From positions 62,001 to 126,000 of the forward strand of contig NZ_MAOC01000022.1 in NCBI RefSeq assembly GCF_001884135.1: 64,000 bases of DNA, in the 5' to 3' direction. The DNA comes from Bacillus nitratireducens (lineage in GTDB: Bacteria > Bacillota > Bacilli > Bacillales > Bacillaceae_G). Shown here one piece after another: positions 17,958-27,722 of the stretch. The translations under genes and the position numbers were made by a program. Position 1 is the stretch's first letter; every line of letters starts with the position of its first letter. The notes under the pieces were generated by a model, which worked only from the letters and a program-made list of their open reading frames with translations, did no database searches and had not been told where the DNA came from.

Positions 17958-18725
17958 ATGTCAACAAATGTAGTTACTGTAGAAAGTGTAGAAAAAACGT
18001 ATGGGAAAAGAAATGAGAATCAGTCAAAAGCATTAAGGGGTGTTTCATTAAGTATTAAAGAAGGAGAGTTTGTAGGGATTATGGGTCCTTCCGGATCTGG
18101 AAAAACGACATTACTTAATGTAATTAGTACACTTGATCAAGCGACAGGTGGCAGTGTAACAATAGCTGGCACAAATATTACTTCTATGAAGGGTAATGCA
18201 TTATCAGATTTTCGTTCTCAAAAATTGGGGTTCATTTTTCAAGATTTTAACTTACTAGAAAACTTATCAATTTATGAAAATATCGCTTTACCACTTTCCT
18301 TGCAAGGGGTACCGTCAAGTGAGATTACGGGGAAGGTAAATGGAGTAGCAAAGAAATTAGGGATTACTGAAATTTTAACAAAATATCCGACTGCTGTTTC
18401 TGGTGGACAAAAACAAAGAACAGCGGCAGCACGAGCTTTAGTACATAATCCGGCAATCGTATTAGCAGATGAACCGACAGGAGCACTTGATAGTAAAAAT
18501 GCAAAAAGTTTATTAGAAGCGATGCAAGATTTACATGAAAATCACAATGTAAGTATTTTAATGGTCACACATGATGCGTTTAGTGCAAGTTACTGTGAGC
18601 GTATTTTATTCATTCAAGACGGTCTTCTTTATAAAGAGTTAAAGCGTCAAGGAACGCGAGAAAATTTCTATCAAGACATTTTAGGTGTGCTCGCTCATAT
18701 GGGCTCAGCTGCTGAGTCTAAGTAG
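17958..18725 (+). CDS. Bce-type ABC transporter ATP-binding protein
   Basis: 255 residues from ATG 17958 (GGAGTG upstream; the GTG at 17949 is less likely). Complete ABC ATPase: Walker A GPSGSGKTT near residue 43, Q-loop FIFQDFNLLENL, signature VSGGQKQR and Walker B IVLADEPTGALDS. The neighbour, 11 bases downstream, encodes a 10-TM-type permease with a large external loop, so together they form a peptide-antibiotic sensing and resistance transporter of the BceAB/VraDE group. Unlike most such pairs, no histidine kinase or response regulator gene adjoins it in this window. Confidence 0.93.
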   Translation: MSTNVVTVESVEKTYGKRNENQSKALRGVSLSIKEGEFVGIMGPSGSGKTTLLNVISTLDQATGGSVTIAGTNITSMKGNALSDFRSQKLGFIFQDFNLLENLSIYENIALPLSLQGVPSSEITGKVNGVAKKLGITEILTKYPTAVSGGQKQRTAAARALVHNPAIVLADEPTGALDSKNAKSLLEAMQDLHENHNVSILMVTHDAFSASYCERILFIQDGLLYKELKRQGTRENFYQDILGVLAHMGSAAESK

Positions 18726-18736
18726 GGGGCGAGACT

Positions 18737-20620
18737 ATGTTATTCAAATTATCACGTCATAGTATGAAAAAGATGTTAAAAGATTATATGGTTTTACTTA
18801 TTGGTCTCGTTATTAGTATTAGTATTTTCTACATGTTCCAAACGATGGCGATGAATAGTGAATTTACGAAAGATAATAGTCTCATTAGTAGTATTAGGCT
18901 TGTCTTCTGGGTTGGTGCAATATTGCTTTCTTTCATTACAGTTTTTTACATCATATATGCCAATTCTTTTTTACTTACATTAAGAAGAAAAGAACTAGGT
19001 ATGTACATGATGCTTGGAGCAAAAAAGAAAAAAGTAGCACAATTATTATTTATTGAGACTTTTGGTATGGGGATTGTCAGTATTATTATCGGTATTTTAG
19101 TAGGAATAGTACTCGCTAGTGTAGCAGGAAATTTTTTAATGAATGGAATGGAAATTTCAGCAAAAGGTAATTATGCATCTGTATACACACCAGCTATATT
19201 AGTTACATCTATATTCTTCTTAATATTATTTTTCATTACTGGTTTAATGAATAGTTTCCGATTATTACGTAAAACAGAATTAGAGTTAATACGTGAAGAT
19301 GAAACGCAAGATGAAGTGAAGAAAAGTAAAACTCGAATTGTTATTATGACAGTACTAGGTGTGTTACTTGTAAGTACAGGATATTATTTTATGATAAATA
19401 TAAAAATGTTTGCTGAACTAGGATTTATAATAGCGACAATCGTTACAACATTAGGGACGTATTTCATTTTTAGCTCATTGCTCCCATTTTTCGTGATGAA
19501 AATTAAGGGGAATAAAAAACGGAATGAAACGGGATTAAATAGTTTTACTTATGCACAGTTACGTTTTCGAGTAACTAGTTTATCGAGAGTACTAGGCACT
19601 GTAGCGATGTTAATTGCATTAGGTGCAGGTGCAATGACAGCAGGTATGGCGTTTCAAAAGAACGTAGGCATTATGACAGACTTCTCACGTGTATATGATG
19701 TCGTAATTCATGATCCAAATGAACAAGATAAAGCAGCATTAAAAGAAATGGAAATTGTTGAAGAAAGTAAGTATAAGTATAAAGTAGATGGTGAAGCAGT
19801 TTATTATTTACGTAACGATTTAACTGTGAAACCGCCACTTGTTTCTGATCACTTTGATACAAAGACTTTGAAAGAACCTGCTCGTAAACGTGTGGCTGAA
19901 CCTTTAACTGAACCTGTCTATTCTGCTTTGGACGCTCCTGAAGTAGCGAATAAGCTTCCTCGTATGCCAAAAGATTGGGAAGATGTGGTTGTAAGAGAGA
20001 TACAAATTACACATAATCAATTTAACGGAAAACCTGTAAGAATTGCAGATGAAGAGCGTTATAAAGGAATTCAAGGAACAGAACATACTGTAACATTAGC
20101 AAAAGTAGATGATATGAAAAAATATAAACCATTGTTGCTCGATATAGATAAGAGACAAAAAGAATTAATTGAAAAAACAACAGGCGCAAAAGTAGAACTA
20201 TATACAAAAATGACAATTTATCAGTTTATGAACAGTTTCATGAGTGGAACAATGTTTATGGGATTTTTCCTCGGAATTGCGTTTTTAGCAATGATGGCGA
20301 GTTCTCTAATGTTCAAAATATTAACAGGCGCTTCTCGTGATGTACGCCGTTATGAAATGCTACGAAAAATCGGTGTGAGACGTAGTATGTTAACAAAAAG
20401 TATATATAAAGAAATCTCATATTTATTTATCTTCCCAGCGATCATTGGTATTTCCCACGTGTTAGTAGGGCTTAACTTATTCAGCTTTATATTAGTTGAC
20501 CCGTTTGTGAAAGTGTGGGTGCCAATTGGGATTTTCTTAGTCATTTATTTCATTTATTACTGGATTACTGTTCAACTTTATAAAGGTATGGTAATGCCGA
20601 AAGAAGAAGTAGCGAAATAA
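18737..20620 (+). CDS. Bce-type ABC transporter permease
   Basis: 627-residue permease of the BceB/FtsX-like group. Hydrophobic segments: one near residues 17-37, three in about 55-180, two at 195-250, one near 285, then an external domain of about 200 residues (roughly 310-505, charged, KDNSLI-free, with VVIHDPNEQDKAALKEMEIV at its start) and three C-terminal segments (520-620). This topology, with the large loop between TM7 and TM8, is diagnostic of transporters that recognise cell-wall-active peptides. Its ATPase is encoded just upstream. Target antibiotic cannot be read from sequence. Confidence 0.92.
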   Translation: MLFKLSRHSMKKMLKDYMVLLIGLVISISIFYMFQTMAMNSEFTKDNSLISSIRLVFWVGAILLSFITVFYIIYANSFLLTLRRKELGMYMMLGAKKKKVAQLLFIETFGMGIVSIIIGILVGIVLASVAGNFLMNGMEISAKGNYASVYTPAILVTSIFFLILFFITGLMNSFRLLRKTELELIREDETQDEVKKSKTRIVIMTVLGVLLVSTGYYFMINIKMFAELGFIIATIVTTLGTYFIFSSLLPFFVMKIKGNKKRNETGLNSFTYAQLRFRVTSLSRVLGTVAMLIALGAGAMTAGMAFQKNVGIMTDFSRVYDVVIHDPNEQDKAALKEMEIVEESKYKYKVDGEAVYYLRNDLTVKPPLVSDHFDTKTLKEPARKRVAEPLTEPVYSALDAPEVANKLPRMPKDWEDVVVREIQITHNQFNGKPVRIADEERYKGIQGTEHTVTLAKVDDMKKYKPLLLDIDKRQKELIEKTTGAKVELYTKMTIYQFMNSFMSGTMFMGFFLGIAFLAMMASSLMFKILTGASRDVRRYEMLRKIGVRRSMLTKSIYKEISYLFIFPAIIGISHVLVGLNLFSFILVDPFVKVWVPIGIFLVIYFIYYWITVQLYKGMVMPKEEVAK

Positions 20621-20633
20621 AATAGTTTAATGG

Positions 20634-20665
20634 AAAAGTCCTTGTATGAAAACAAGGGCTTTTTC
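20634..20665 (+). terminator. Intrinsic terminator after Bce-type operon
   Basis: AAAAGTCCTTGT pairs with ACAAGGGCTTTT (one G-U pair), then T-rich tail. Confidence 0.8.
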
Positions 20666-20781
20666 AATAGGATGTTCTTTATAAAGAAGGAAAATATTGG
20701 ATAATGGTCGAAAAAAATATAATAAGACTTCCGAGAAATTACTGAAATAATACTATTTTGTCGATAGAAAGGATATTACGT

Positions 20782-22044
20782 ATGAAAGAAATGCTACAGT
20801 TATTTCGAAACAAAGTGTATGCACGTTTTTTTCTAGCAAATATTTTAGAGAGACTAGGTTCTATGATTGCCGGAATTTCTTTAATGTTTTACTTGTTAGA
20901 TCAATACGGAAAACAACCAGTTTACGCAACGATGACGCAAATTATGATTGCATTACCTGCACTAATCTTTTTTTTATTAGTAGGGACAGTAGTGGATCGA
21001 TTTGATAGACAACGTATTTGTACGGTAAGTAATATATGTTGTTCAATTTGCAATATCGGAATTCTAATTTCGCTTTATTACGGGATGATCATACTAGTCT
21101 TTATATTTTTATTTTTGGAAAATGCATGTATCCAATTTTTTTCTCCATCAGAACAGGCAATGATACAGGGAGTAGTAGAATCAGACCAATACGGTGCAGC
21201 GGCAGGTATTAATCAAATGGTAAATAGTTTATATGCTTTATTTGGTGTAGGGATTGCGACGATGGTATATTGGACATTTGGAATTTACGGGAGCATTTTA
21301 GTAAATACGTTCACCTTTATTGCGAGTGGTATTTTGATTCAAACGATCTCAATTCCAGAAAAAGTTCGTTTGCCAAACGGTAGAACAAAATGGAAAGAAG
21401 TTAATTTGAAGATGTTAATAACAGAGTTTAAAGTGGGGATTAGATATATATACCAAAATGAAACTTTAAAAAAATTACTTTTAGGATTTATCGTATTTGG
21501 ACTACTAAATGGTATTTTAAGCGTATCCACTACTTACATATTAAAATACAAATTAGCGCCAGCAACATATGAAAGCTTAGCAATGGTTGGTGGAGTAGTT
21601 GGAGGAATCTCACTACTAATTGGAAGTATAGTAGCAACGAGTATAGGTAAGAAATATGCACCAAAATCTATTATTGTATTTGGGATGGCGGGCTCTGGGG
21701 TCTTCTTCGGTATGTGTTACTTTGTAAATCACGTATGGTCTTTCTATGTATGTATCGCTTTTGCGACTTTCTTTTTACCGTTTATTAATGTTGCAATATC
21801 GGGCTGGATGTATGAAATTGTAGAAGAGTCATTCATGGGACGTGTTCAAAGTTTACTTAGTCCATTAACGACAGGATTCCAGCTGCTATCTCTCGGTGCG
21901 ATAGCAATGTTGTTCCCAAAATGGATTGGTGCAGATACATTGTATATTATTTTATTTGGTTTATTATTATTTGTTACGTGTTTATATCAAGCTATTTTAC
22001 CTAGTGGGAAGAAGCAAGTGCAGGGTATAGCTGAAGAGATGTAA
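20782..22044 (+). CDS. MFS transporter (MefA/EntS-like group)
   Basis: 420 residues from ATG 20782 (AAAGGAT upstream). About 12 membrane segments. The N-terminus FRNKVYARFFLANILERLGSMIAG and the loop GTVVDRFDRQRI (a variant of the MFS loop 2-3 motif) are typical of the MFS_3 group, which includes macrolide and siderophore exporters. A second loop motif, GKKYAPKSI, is partial. No regulator adjoins it. It is followed after 53 bases by an oligopeptide-type permease pair, but the spacing and new ribosome site do not prove an operon. Confidence 0.85.
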   Translation: MKEMLQLFRNKVYARFFLANILERLGSMIAGISLMFYLLDQYGKQPVYATMTQIMIALPALIFFLLVGTVVDRFDRQRICTVSNICCSICNIGILISLYYGMIILVFIFLFLENACIQFFSPSEQAMIQGVVESDQYGAAAGINQMVNSLYALFGVGIATMVYWTFGIYGSILVNTFTFIASGILIQTISIPEKVRLPNGRTKWKEVNLKMLITEFKVGIRYIYQNETLKKLLLGFIVFGLLNGILSVSTTYILKYKLAPATYESLAMVGGVVGGISLLIGSIVATSIGKKYAPKSIIVFGMAGSGVFFGMCYFVNHVWSFYVCIAFATFFLPFINVAISGWMYEIVEESFMGRVQSLLSPLTTGFQLLSLGAIAMLFPKWIGADTLYIILFGLLLFVTCLYQAILPSGKKQVQGIAEEM

Positions 22045-22097
22045 CATATGTAGGTTTTTATTTCTGAATATTCTTTCGGATTGTAAGGGGGGATAGA

Positions 22098-22967
22098 GTG
22101 ATAGTGATGCGAGTTGCTAAATGGTGTGGGATTACTTGTTTACAACTACTAGCTGCAATCTTATGTATAATCTGCCTAGGGGCACTACCGCGTTTATTTA
22201 AGGGATTACAAATTGATTTAATTGGTTTTTGGAACACAGTTGTGTTTCTTGGAGAGAAGTTACTTCAACCAGGTGAAATTACGTATGGATTTCGGAATTC
22301 AAGAAAGTTATTTCCACAAATATGGATTCATTATGTAGAGACAATGTTTGTATTTATTTCGGCATTTATACTATCTTTACTCATTGCGTATCTTATCGTT
22401 GTGTGGGTATTACAGCGCTCTCAATCAAAGCAACGTATGTGGAATGGGGTTTTCGTCGCACTTGAAAGTATTCCGGACATTTTATTAATCTTACTATCTC
22501 AACTTCTAGTAGTAATAATCTTTCAAAAGACAGGTTTTATGCCAGTGAAATTTGCAGGACTTGGAGAGGAAAGGGCTCGCCTGTTACCAATAATATGCCT
22601 TACTTTACCTACAACATTATTATTTATTAAGTTACTACTATTACGTTTCAGAGAAGAATTAGAGAAAGATTATAGTATATTTGCAAAGAGCAAAGGACTA
22701 AGTTTAAGACATGTTTTGACGCACCATATTTCAAGAAACGTCTTGTTAACAACAGTCTATTATGCAAAAACGAATATTTTATTTATGTTATCAAACTTAT
22801 ATATTATTGAATGGCTGTTTAATACGTACGGTATGTTCGTTTTCGTGAAAGAAAATCCAAAATTAGAAATATTTACAGTTAGTTTAGTTATATTATACGT
22901 ACCGCTTTTTATACTATTTCGTTTATTACATACGCTTTTACAAAATATTATAAAGGAGCGTGTGTAA
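22098..22967 (+). CDS. ABC transporter permease, OppB/DppB type
   Basis: 289-residue binding-protein-dependent permease. Six hydrophobic segments are visible; the cytoplasmic EAA loop region is SIFAKSKGLSLRHVLTHHISRN (about residues 195-216), in which A..KG.....V...H matches the family. GTG 22098 is used because AAGGGGGG lies 5 bases upstream. It is followed with a 2-base gap by an OppC-type permease. No ATPase or substrate-binding lipoprotein is encoded within several kilobases, so the rest of the importer must come from elsewhere or be lost. Confidence 0.82.
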   Translation: MIVMRVAKWCGITCLQLLAAILCIICLGALPRLFKGLQIDLIGFWNTVVFLGEKLLQPGEITYGFRNSRKLFPQIWIHYVETMFVFISAFILSLLIAYLIVVWVLQRSQSKQRMWNGVFVALESIPDILLILLSQLLVVIIFQKTGFMPVKFAGLGEERARLLPIICLTLPTTLLFIKLLLLRFREELEKDYSIFAKSKGLSLRHVLTHHISRNVLLTTVYYAKTNILFMLSNLYIIEWLFNTYGMFVFVKENPKLEIFTVSLVILYVPLFILFRLLHTLLQNIIKERV

Positions 22968-22968
22968 C

Positions 22969-23970
22969 ATGTGGCAACTTGTAAAAAGAGATGTGAGATT
23001 TTGGCTAGGTGTTACTTTTTTGAGTGTACTAATGATTGTTAGTATTGGAAATACGCTGTTTTTCGATGGGAATATTCGTGAACTAACGATGATGTATAAC
23101 GAAAAAGGAGAATTAGAGGCTGCTCCGTTTTCACCGTCGAGTAAATTTTGGTTTGGAACTGATGAGAAAGGCCGTGACCTGTTCCAGTTAATAATTGAAG
23201 GAGCGAAATGGACAGTTGGTGCCAGTATCGTTATCGCAATTTTACGTGTAGTAATTGGCGGAACTATTGGTTTATTACTTGGTATGTACAGTAAACGTTC
23301 ATTTCCAGTTATCTCATCTTTTTTTGATCCGTTTAGTATTGTACCGATGATTATGATTTCCTATTTTATGTTAAATGAAGTTTTAATGTTTGAAAGTGGA
23401 GAGGAGGCTGCTCCGTTACATTTGCGGGTTGCGTTTCAAATTATAGTTCTTGCTTGTCTTGCTGTACCAACTGTTATGTTGTATGTAGCGCAAGAAGTAA
23501 AACGTATTAAGAATGAAGAATTTATGTTGGCGGCCACTGTGCTCGGCGGGAGTAAATGGCAGAGGTTGAAACGCCATGTATGGCCGCATATGCTACCATC
23601 ATTTCTTTTATTAGTAGCCCAGCAATTTGTAAGTACTTTATTACTCCTCTTGCATCTTGGTTTGTTAGAATTATTTTTTGGCGGAACAATAATTTTTGGT
23701 ACAGATGCAGATAGTGTAACAAAGGAATGGACTGGCCTAATTGGTCAAAACTTCCGTCACTTAACTACTCATACATGGATTGTACTTATACCAATCGCTT
23801 TCTATAGTATGACAATTTTGTCAGGAAATCTGATTAGTAATAGTATGCAAGATGCGATTAAGCTAGGAAATGTAAGAATGCCGAAGAGGAAGGATAAAGA
23901 AGTGAAAGTAGAGAAGCAAGTACAACCTGCTATAAATGATTTTTCTTTCTATAAAGAGGTACAAAAATAA
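22969..23970 (+). CDS. ABC transporter permease, OppC/DppC type
   Basis: 333 residues from ATG 22969 (AAGGAGCG upstream), immediately after the stop of the OppB-like gene. Family features: N-terminal single TM, external segment ending FSPSSKFWFGTDEKGRDLF (the conserved GTDxxGRD of OppC proteins), and the EAA loop FMLAATVLGGSKWQRLKRHVWPHMLP (split here: LAATVLGGSKW and HVWPHMLP). Five further membrane segments. It probably forms a heterodimer with the preceding protein. Substrate, ATPase and binding protein are unknown. Confidence 0.85.
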   Translation: MWQLVKRDVRFWLGVTFLSVLMIVSIGNTLFFDGNIRELTMMYNEKGELEAAPFSPSSKFWFGTDEKGRDLFQLIIEGAKWTVGASIVIAILRVVIGGTIGLLLGMYSKRSFPVISSFFDPFSIVPMIMISYFMLNEVLMFESGEEAAPLHLRVAFQIIVLACLAVPTVMLYVAQEVKRIKNEEFMLAATVLGGSKWQRLKRHVWPHMLPSFLLLVAQQFVSTLLLLLHLGLLELFFGGTIIFGTDADSVTKEWTGLIGQNFRHLTTHTWIVLIPIAFYSMTILSGNLISNSMQDAIKLGNVRMPKRKDKEVKVEKQVQPAINDFSFYKEVQK

Positions 23971-23972
23971 AG

Positions 23973-24011
23973 AAAGATAGCTGAAGACAAATTGTTTTCA
24001 GCTATCTTTTT
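23973..24011. terminator. Bidirectional intrinsic terminator
   Basis: AAAGATAGCTGAA (23973-23985) pairs with TTCAGCTATCTTT (23997-24009), then TTTTG. Serves the permease pair and the convergent oxidase gene. Confidence 0.87.
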
Positions 24012-24014
24012 TGT

Positions 24015-25715
24015 TTAAAGTGGTGGTAAATCAATCTTACCTTCTTCAAATAATTCTTTTATCATATGTTTCGTATAACCAGCTGCTTGACCAAATGTGA
24101 TTTTTGCTGGCATTGGTGCTTCATTTACATCTACAACTACATCAATAATGCATGGTTTACTTTGTTTTACCGCATTTTCAAAGGCAGGAAGTAAGTCATC
24201 TAACTGTTCGACGCGGTATCCAATACCACCGCACGCCTCTGCGTATTTTGCGAAATCAGGATTCGTTAAGTCTGTACCAAATTCAATATTCCCCATAACT
24301 TCTTGTTCGAATTTAATCATAGCAATTTTATTATTGTTTAATACAACAACAACGATTGGTAGTTTATATTTAACAGCTGTTACGAAATCATTCATTGTCA
24401 TTCCGAATCCGCCGTCACCACAAACTGCAAACACTTGTTTATCCGGGAAAGCAATTTGTCCAGCAAGTGCACCAGGTAAACCGCAGCCAAGTGTTGCAAG
24501 CCAGCTAGAAATGATAAATTTCTGGTTTGTCATACGGAAGTGCCTTGCCGTCCATACTGTTACATTTCCAACATCTACTGAAAGAATTGCATCATCTTCT
24601 GCTACTTTCTGCAGTGCATGCATAACTCGTTGTGGTTTAATTGGAGTAGAAGAGTCTTCTTCTTGGGTGTGTAATTTTCCCTCCCACTTTTTCATCATTT
24701 CTTGATGGTGCTTTAAGAAGGAATGGTCCTCGTGTTTTTCTACATTTTCAATTAACCATTTTAATGTTTTATCAGCATCACCAGCTAAGCCGATATCTGT
24801 CGTATAACGTTTCCCGATTTGTGCGGGGTCTGTATCAATATGAAGTGTTTTTGCTTTTTCGGGTAAGAAACCAGTAAACGGATAAGAAGTACCGACCATA
24901 ATTAAAGTATCTGTATGCTTCATCGCTTCATAAGAAGGTTTCGTCCCGATTAATCCCAATCCACCGATACAAAGAGGGTGTTCATCAGGAACAATTCCTT
25001 TAGCTGGTAATGTAAGTACGATTGGAGCGCCAATATGTTCTGCGAATGCAAGTAAAGATTCTCTCGCATGTTTAGCTCCTTTTCCAGCTAAAATAACAGG
25101 TTTTGTCGCTTCATTTATTGCGAGTTTCGCTGCATCTAAATCTTCTTTTTGCGGAAATAGCTCAGGCAATGTAAAAGAAGTGTTTGTAACACGAGCACCA
25201 TTTTTTACTTCGAATTTCGGAACATCATCTGGAATAGTAAGAACGGATACACCTTTTTTCGTATATGCCATACGAATCGCTTGATTCACTACAGCAGGTA
25301 GTTGTTCAGCTGACATTATTCGTTGGTTATAAACCGCAACATCATCAAACATTCTTTCTAAGTTTACTTCTTGGAAAAAATCCGTTCCGAGTAAATCGGT
25401 TTCTACTTGTCCTGAAATTGCTAGTACAGGAGCTTGATCGAGTTTTGCATCATATAAACCGTTTAATAAATGGATAGCCCCAGGTCCTGCAATAGCCATA
25501 CAAACACCAAGTTTTCCTGTTAATTTCGCATAGGCTGCCGCTGCTAACGCACCAGCTTCTTCATGGCGAACTTGAATAAATTTAATTTTATCTTGTTTTT
25601 TTCTTAAAGCCTCAATTATTGAATTGATGGAATCTCCAGGCATACCATATATGTGTTCTACTCCCCAGTCAATTAATAAATCAACTAATGCTTCACCAGC
25701 TGTTTTTCCAAACAT
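24015..25715 (-). CDS. ThDP-dependent pyruvate oxidase-like enzyme (YdaP/PoxB type)
   Basis: 566-residue thiamine-diphosphate enzyme in the pyruvate oxidase/acetolactate synthase family. ThDP N-terminal pyrimidine domain has the catalytic Glu in VRHEEAGALAAAAYA (near residue 52); central FAD/NAD-like domain (residues about 185-320) and the C-terminal pyrophosphate domain with GDGGFGMTMNDF ... NNNKIAMIK (GDG ... NN motif, about residues 433-465). GMPGDSINSIIEAL at residues 24-37 is typical of pyruvate oxidases and of B. subtilis YdaP. Likely oxidative decarboxylation of pyruvate to acetate or acetyl phosphate; electron acceptor not deducible. Strong GAGGAGGAAC ribosome site. Confidence 0.87.
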   Translation of the reverse strand: MFGKTAGEALVDLLIDWGVEHIYGMPGDSINSIIEALRKKQDKIKFIQVRHEEAGALAAAAYAKLTGKLGVCMAIAGPGAIHLLNGLYDAKLDQAPVLAISGQVETDLLGTDFFQEVNLERMFDDVAVYNQRIMSAEQLPAVVNQAIRMAYTKKGVSVLTIPDDVPKFEVKNGARVTNTSFTLPELFPQKEDLDAAKLAINEATKPVILAGKGAKHARESLLAFAEHIGAPIVLTLPAKGIVPDEHPLCIGGLGLIGTKPSYEAMKHTDTLIMVGTSYPFTGFLPEKAKTLHIDTDPAQIGKRYTTDIGLAGDADKTLKWLIENVEKHEDHSFLKHHQEMMKKWEGKLHTQEEDSSTPIKPQRVMHALQKVAEDDAILSVDVGNVTVWTARHFRMTNQKFIISSWLATLGCGLPGALAGQIAFPDKQVFAVCGDGGFGMTMNDFVTAVKYKLPIVVVVLNNNKIAMIKFEQEVMGNIEFGTDLTNPDFAKYAEACGGIGYRVEQLDDLLPAFENAVKQSKPCIIDVVVDVNEAPMPAKITFGQAAGYTKHMIKELFEEGKIDLPPL

Positions 25716-25796
25716 AATTGTTCCTCCTCATAATAGGTAGATAACATTATGTTTTGGAGAAAAAGGAAAAATATACAAATGATAAAATTTTTATCT

Positions 25797-26534
25797 TTAA
25801 TGATGACCGGCGAATAGTGTAAATACTGTTATTAGTAAAAATCCACTAATTGCCCACGTTAGAAATGTAAGGAAAGAGAGCTGTTTCTTAGCTTTCCAAA
25901 GCATTTCGTGAATTGTGACATAACCAAGTGAACCGATAGCGCTTCCCATAATGAGTCCTTGTAAATGAAGAGCTTTTCCTTCCATCAAAATTCCAAAAAC
26001 CGTACCGGTCCCGAGAATAAGAGAAAGTAATAAAGTTGTTAATAGAAATGAAATATATTTATGCTTTGTAAAGAGGAAGGGGATAATTAAAGCTAATCCT
26101 TCTGGAATATGGTGAACGACAATTGCTATTAAAAAGGGAATGGCAGAGTCATTATGATTTATAAAAGCTGTTCCTAGCGCAAATCCACTCGGTATATTAT
26201 GAATAAATATAGCGAAAGAGAGAAAAAGGAAAGTCTGCCATGCTTGTTGATCTTTCTTATGTATATTCGGATGATGGCAATAGTTATCTAATAAGCTCAT
26301 AACTAAAATACCGATAGCTATCCCAAGTATAGGACCTATTATTTCATAGCTTGAAAATGTTTCAGGAATAATTTCAAGTGATAATAAGCCAAGTAAAATC
26401 CCACCACATAATGCGTATAAGCGATGCATCTTTTCTTCAATTAGTTGACGTGTTGCAACTCCAACAGCGCCTCCTAATAGTAACCCACCGAATGAAAAAA
26501 ACGTAACAATCATTGGAATCCATAATCGTTCCAT
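25797..26534 (-). CDS. ZIP-family divalent metal transporter
   Basis: 245 residues from ATG 26534 (MERLWIP; GGAGTG upstream; a frame extension to 26558 is unsupported). Eight predicted membrane segments. The two ZIP metal-site helices are visible: AIFIHNIPSGFALGTAF near residues 106-122 and VVHHIPEGLALIIP near residues 140-153. Short His-rich loop NYCHHPNIHKKD near residue 85. ZIP proteins move Zn2+ or other divalent cations into the cytoplasm. It precedes the pyruvate-oxidase-like gene by 80 bases on the same strand; a shared transcript is possible. No Zur-like site was recognised. Confidence 0.87.
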   Translation of the reverse strand: MERLWIPMIVTFFSFGGLLLGGAVGVATRQLIEEKMHRLYALCGGILLGLLSLEIIPETFSSYEIIGPILGIAIGILVMSLLDNYCHHPNIHKKDQQAWQTFLFLSFAIFIHNIPSGFALGTAFINHNDSAIPFLIAIVVHHIPEGLALIIPFLFTKHKYISFLLTTLLLSLILGTGTVFGILMEGKALHLQGLIMGSAIGSLGYVTIHEMLWKAKKQLSFLTFLTWAISGFLLITVFTLFAGHH

Positions 26535-26688
26535 CGTATCACACTCCGATTCTTCCACTTATTTTTAGCTTACGAAAAGGAAAGTTAGATTAGTCCAAGT
26601 AATTGTGTTTGGTTATAGAGAAAAAACTAGCAATTCGTTATAATTTATATATTGAATTTAAGTGGAAAGATGAAAAGGGGAATTGATT

Positions 26689-27555
26689 ATGCAGCAAATT
26701 AAAAAAATAGGAAACTCATTTTGGTATATGACACCTGTTTCTGAAACAGATAGACCAATATTAGGAATGGTCGTTGGAAAAGAAAAAACTTTAATGATTG
26801 ATGCAGGGAATTCAGAAGAACATGCACAATTGTTTTTAGAAATGCTAAAAGAACAGAATGTATCAAATCCTGATTTTGTAGCATTAACGCATTGGCACTG
26901 GGATCATATTTTTGGATTGCCTGTACTACAAAATACATTAACTATTGCACATTCTGAAACGAAAAAAGAGATGCAGACACTAGTTTCATATGAATGGACA
27001 GATGACGCATTGGATGCACGAGTAAAAGAAGGTACTGAAATTGAATTTTGTGCGGAATGTATCAAAAAAGAGTTCAGTGAAAAACCAAGAAATATTAAAA
27101 TTATTCCTCCGACCTTAACGTTCCAGGACCAACTTGAATTAGACCTTGGTGAAGTGACATGTGTGTTAAAGCATGTGGGCGGAGATCATGCACATGATTC
27201 CGTTGTTATGTACGTTAAAGAAGAAAAGATTTTATTTTTAGGAGACTGTATATATGCAGATATTTTTTCTTCGAAATGGAACTATACGACAAAACGAACG
27301 TTTACATTAATAAAAGAATTAGAGAAATTTGATGCTGAAACTTATATTCTTTCTCATGGAGAAGCTATAGACCGGGCTGAATTTTTACAAGAAATTCATT
27401 TACTAAAAACAATTGGAACTTATACAGAAGCTCATAAAGGCGATGAAGAGAAGATAAAGGTAGCGTATAAAAGAGAGCTAGATAGAGAATTAAATGAGGA
27501 GGAACTAGAAACAATAACGTTTTTTGTAAACGGTTATGAAATGATTAACCTGTAA
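26689..27555 (+). CDS. MBL-fold metallo-hydrolase
   Basis: 288 residues from ATG 26689 (AAAGGGG upstream; TTG 26683 is an alternative). Metallo-beta-lactamase fold with the binuclear metal motif H-x-H-x-D-H in THWHWDH (residues 67-73), a downstream metal-ligand histidine in KHVGGDHAHDS and an aspartate in FLGDCIYAD, and a final SHGE histidine. All ligands for two metals seem to be present. Physiological substrate cannot be deduced; the closest characterised members include quorum-quenching lactonases and glyoxalase II-type enzymes. Monocistronic, ends at a terminator. Confidence 0.86.
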   Translation: MQQIKKIGNSFWYMTPVSETDRPILGMVVGKEKTLMIDAGNSEEHAQLFLEMLKEQNVSNPDFVALTHWHWDHIFGLPVLQNTLTIAHSETKKEMQTLVSYEWTDDALDARVKEGTEIEFCAECIKKEFSEKPRNIKIIPPTLTFQDQLELDLGEVTCVLKHVGGDHAHDSVVMYVKEEKILFLGDCIYADIFSSKWNYTTKRTFTLIKELEKFDAETYILSHGEAIDRAEFLQEIHLLKTIGTYTEAHKGDEEKIKVAYKRELDRELNEEELETITFFVNGYEMINL

Positions 27556-27589
27556 AACGCAACTCTAATCAAATAGCATTAAACTGCAC

Positions 27590-27627
27590 AAAAAGAGTAT
27601 TGAAGTTTACTTCAATACTCTTTTTAA
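27590..27627. terminator. Strong bidirectional terminator
   Basis: AAAAAGAGTATTGAAGT (27590-27606) pairs perfectly with ACTTCAATACTCTTTTT (27609-27625) around a two-base loop. Confidence 0.87.
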
Positions 27628-27722
27628 TAAGTAAATATTAAGCCGCAGCCAATTTGAAGCTTTTTTGTAGGCCCATCATCTGAAGTTATTCGACTTTATT
27701 TATTTTTCGTATAGATAGAATT

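Noticed and set aside
24097-24705. 202-codon plus-strand frame
   Set aside because: Opposite a well-conserved ThDP enzyme; low-complexity composition typical of a reverse-strand shadow.
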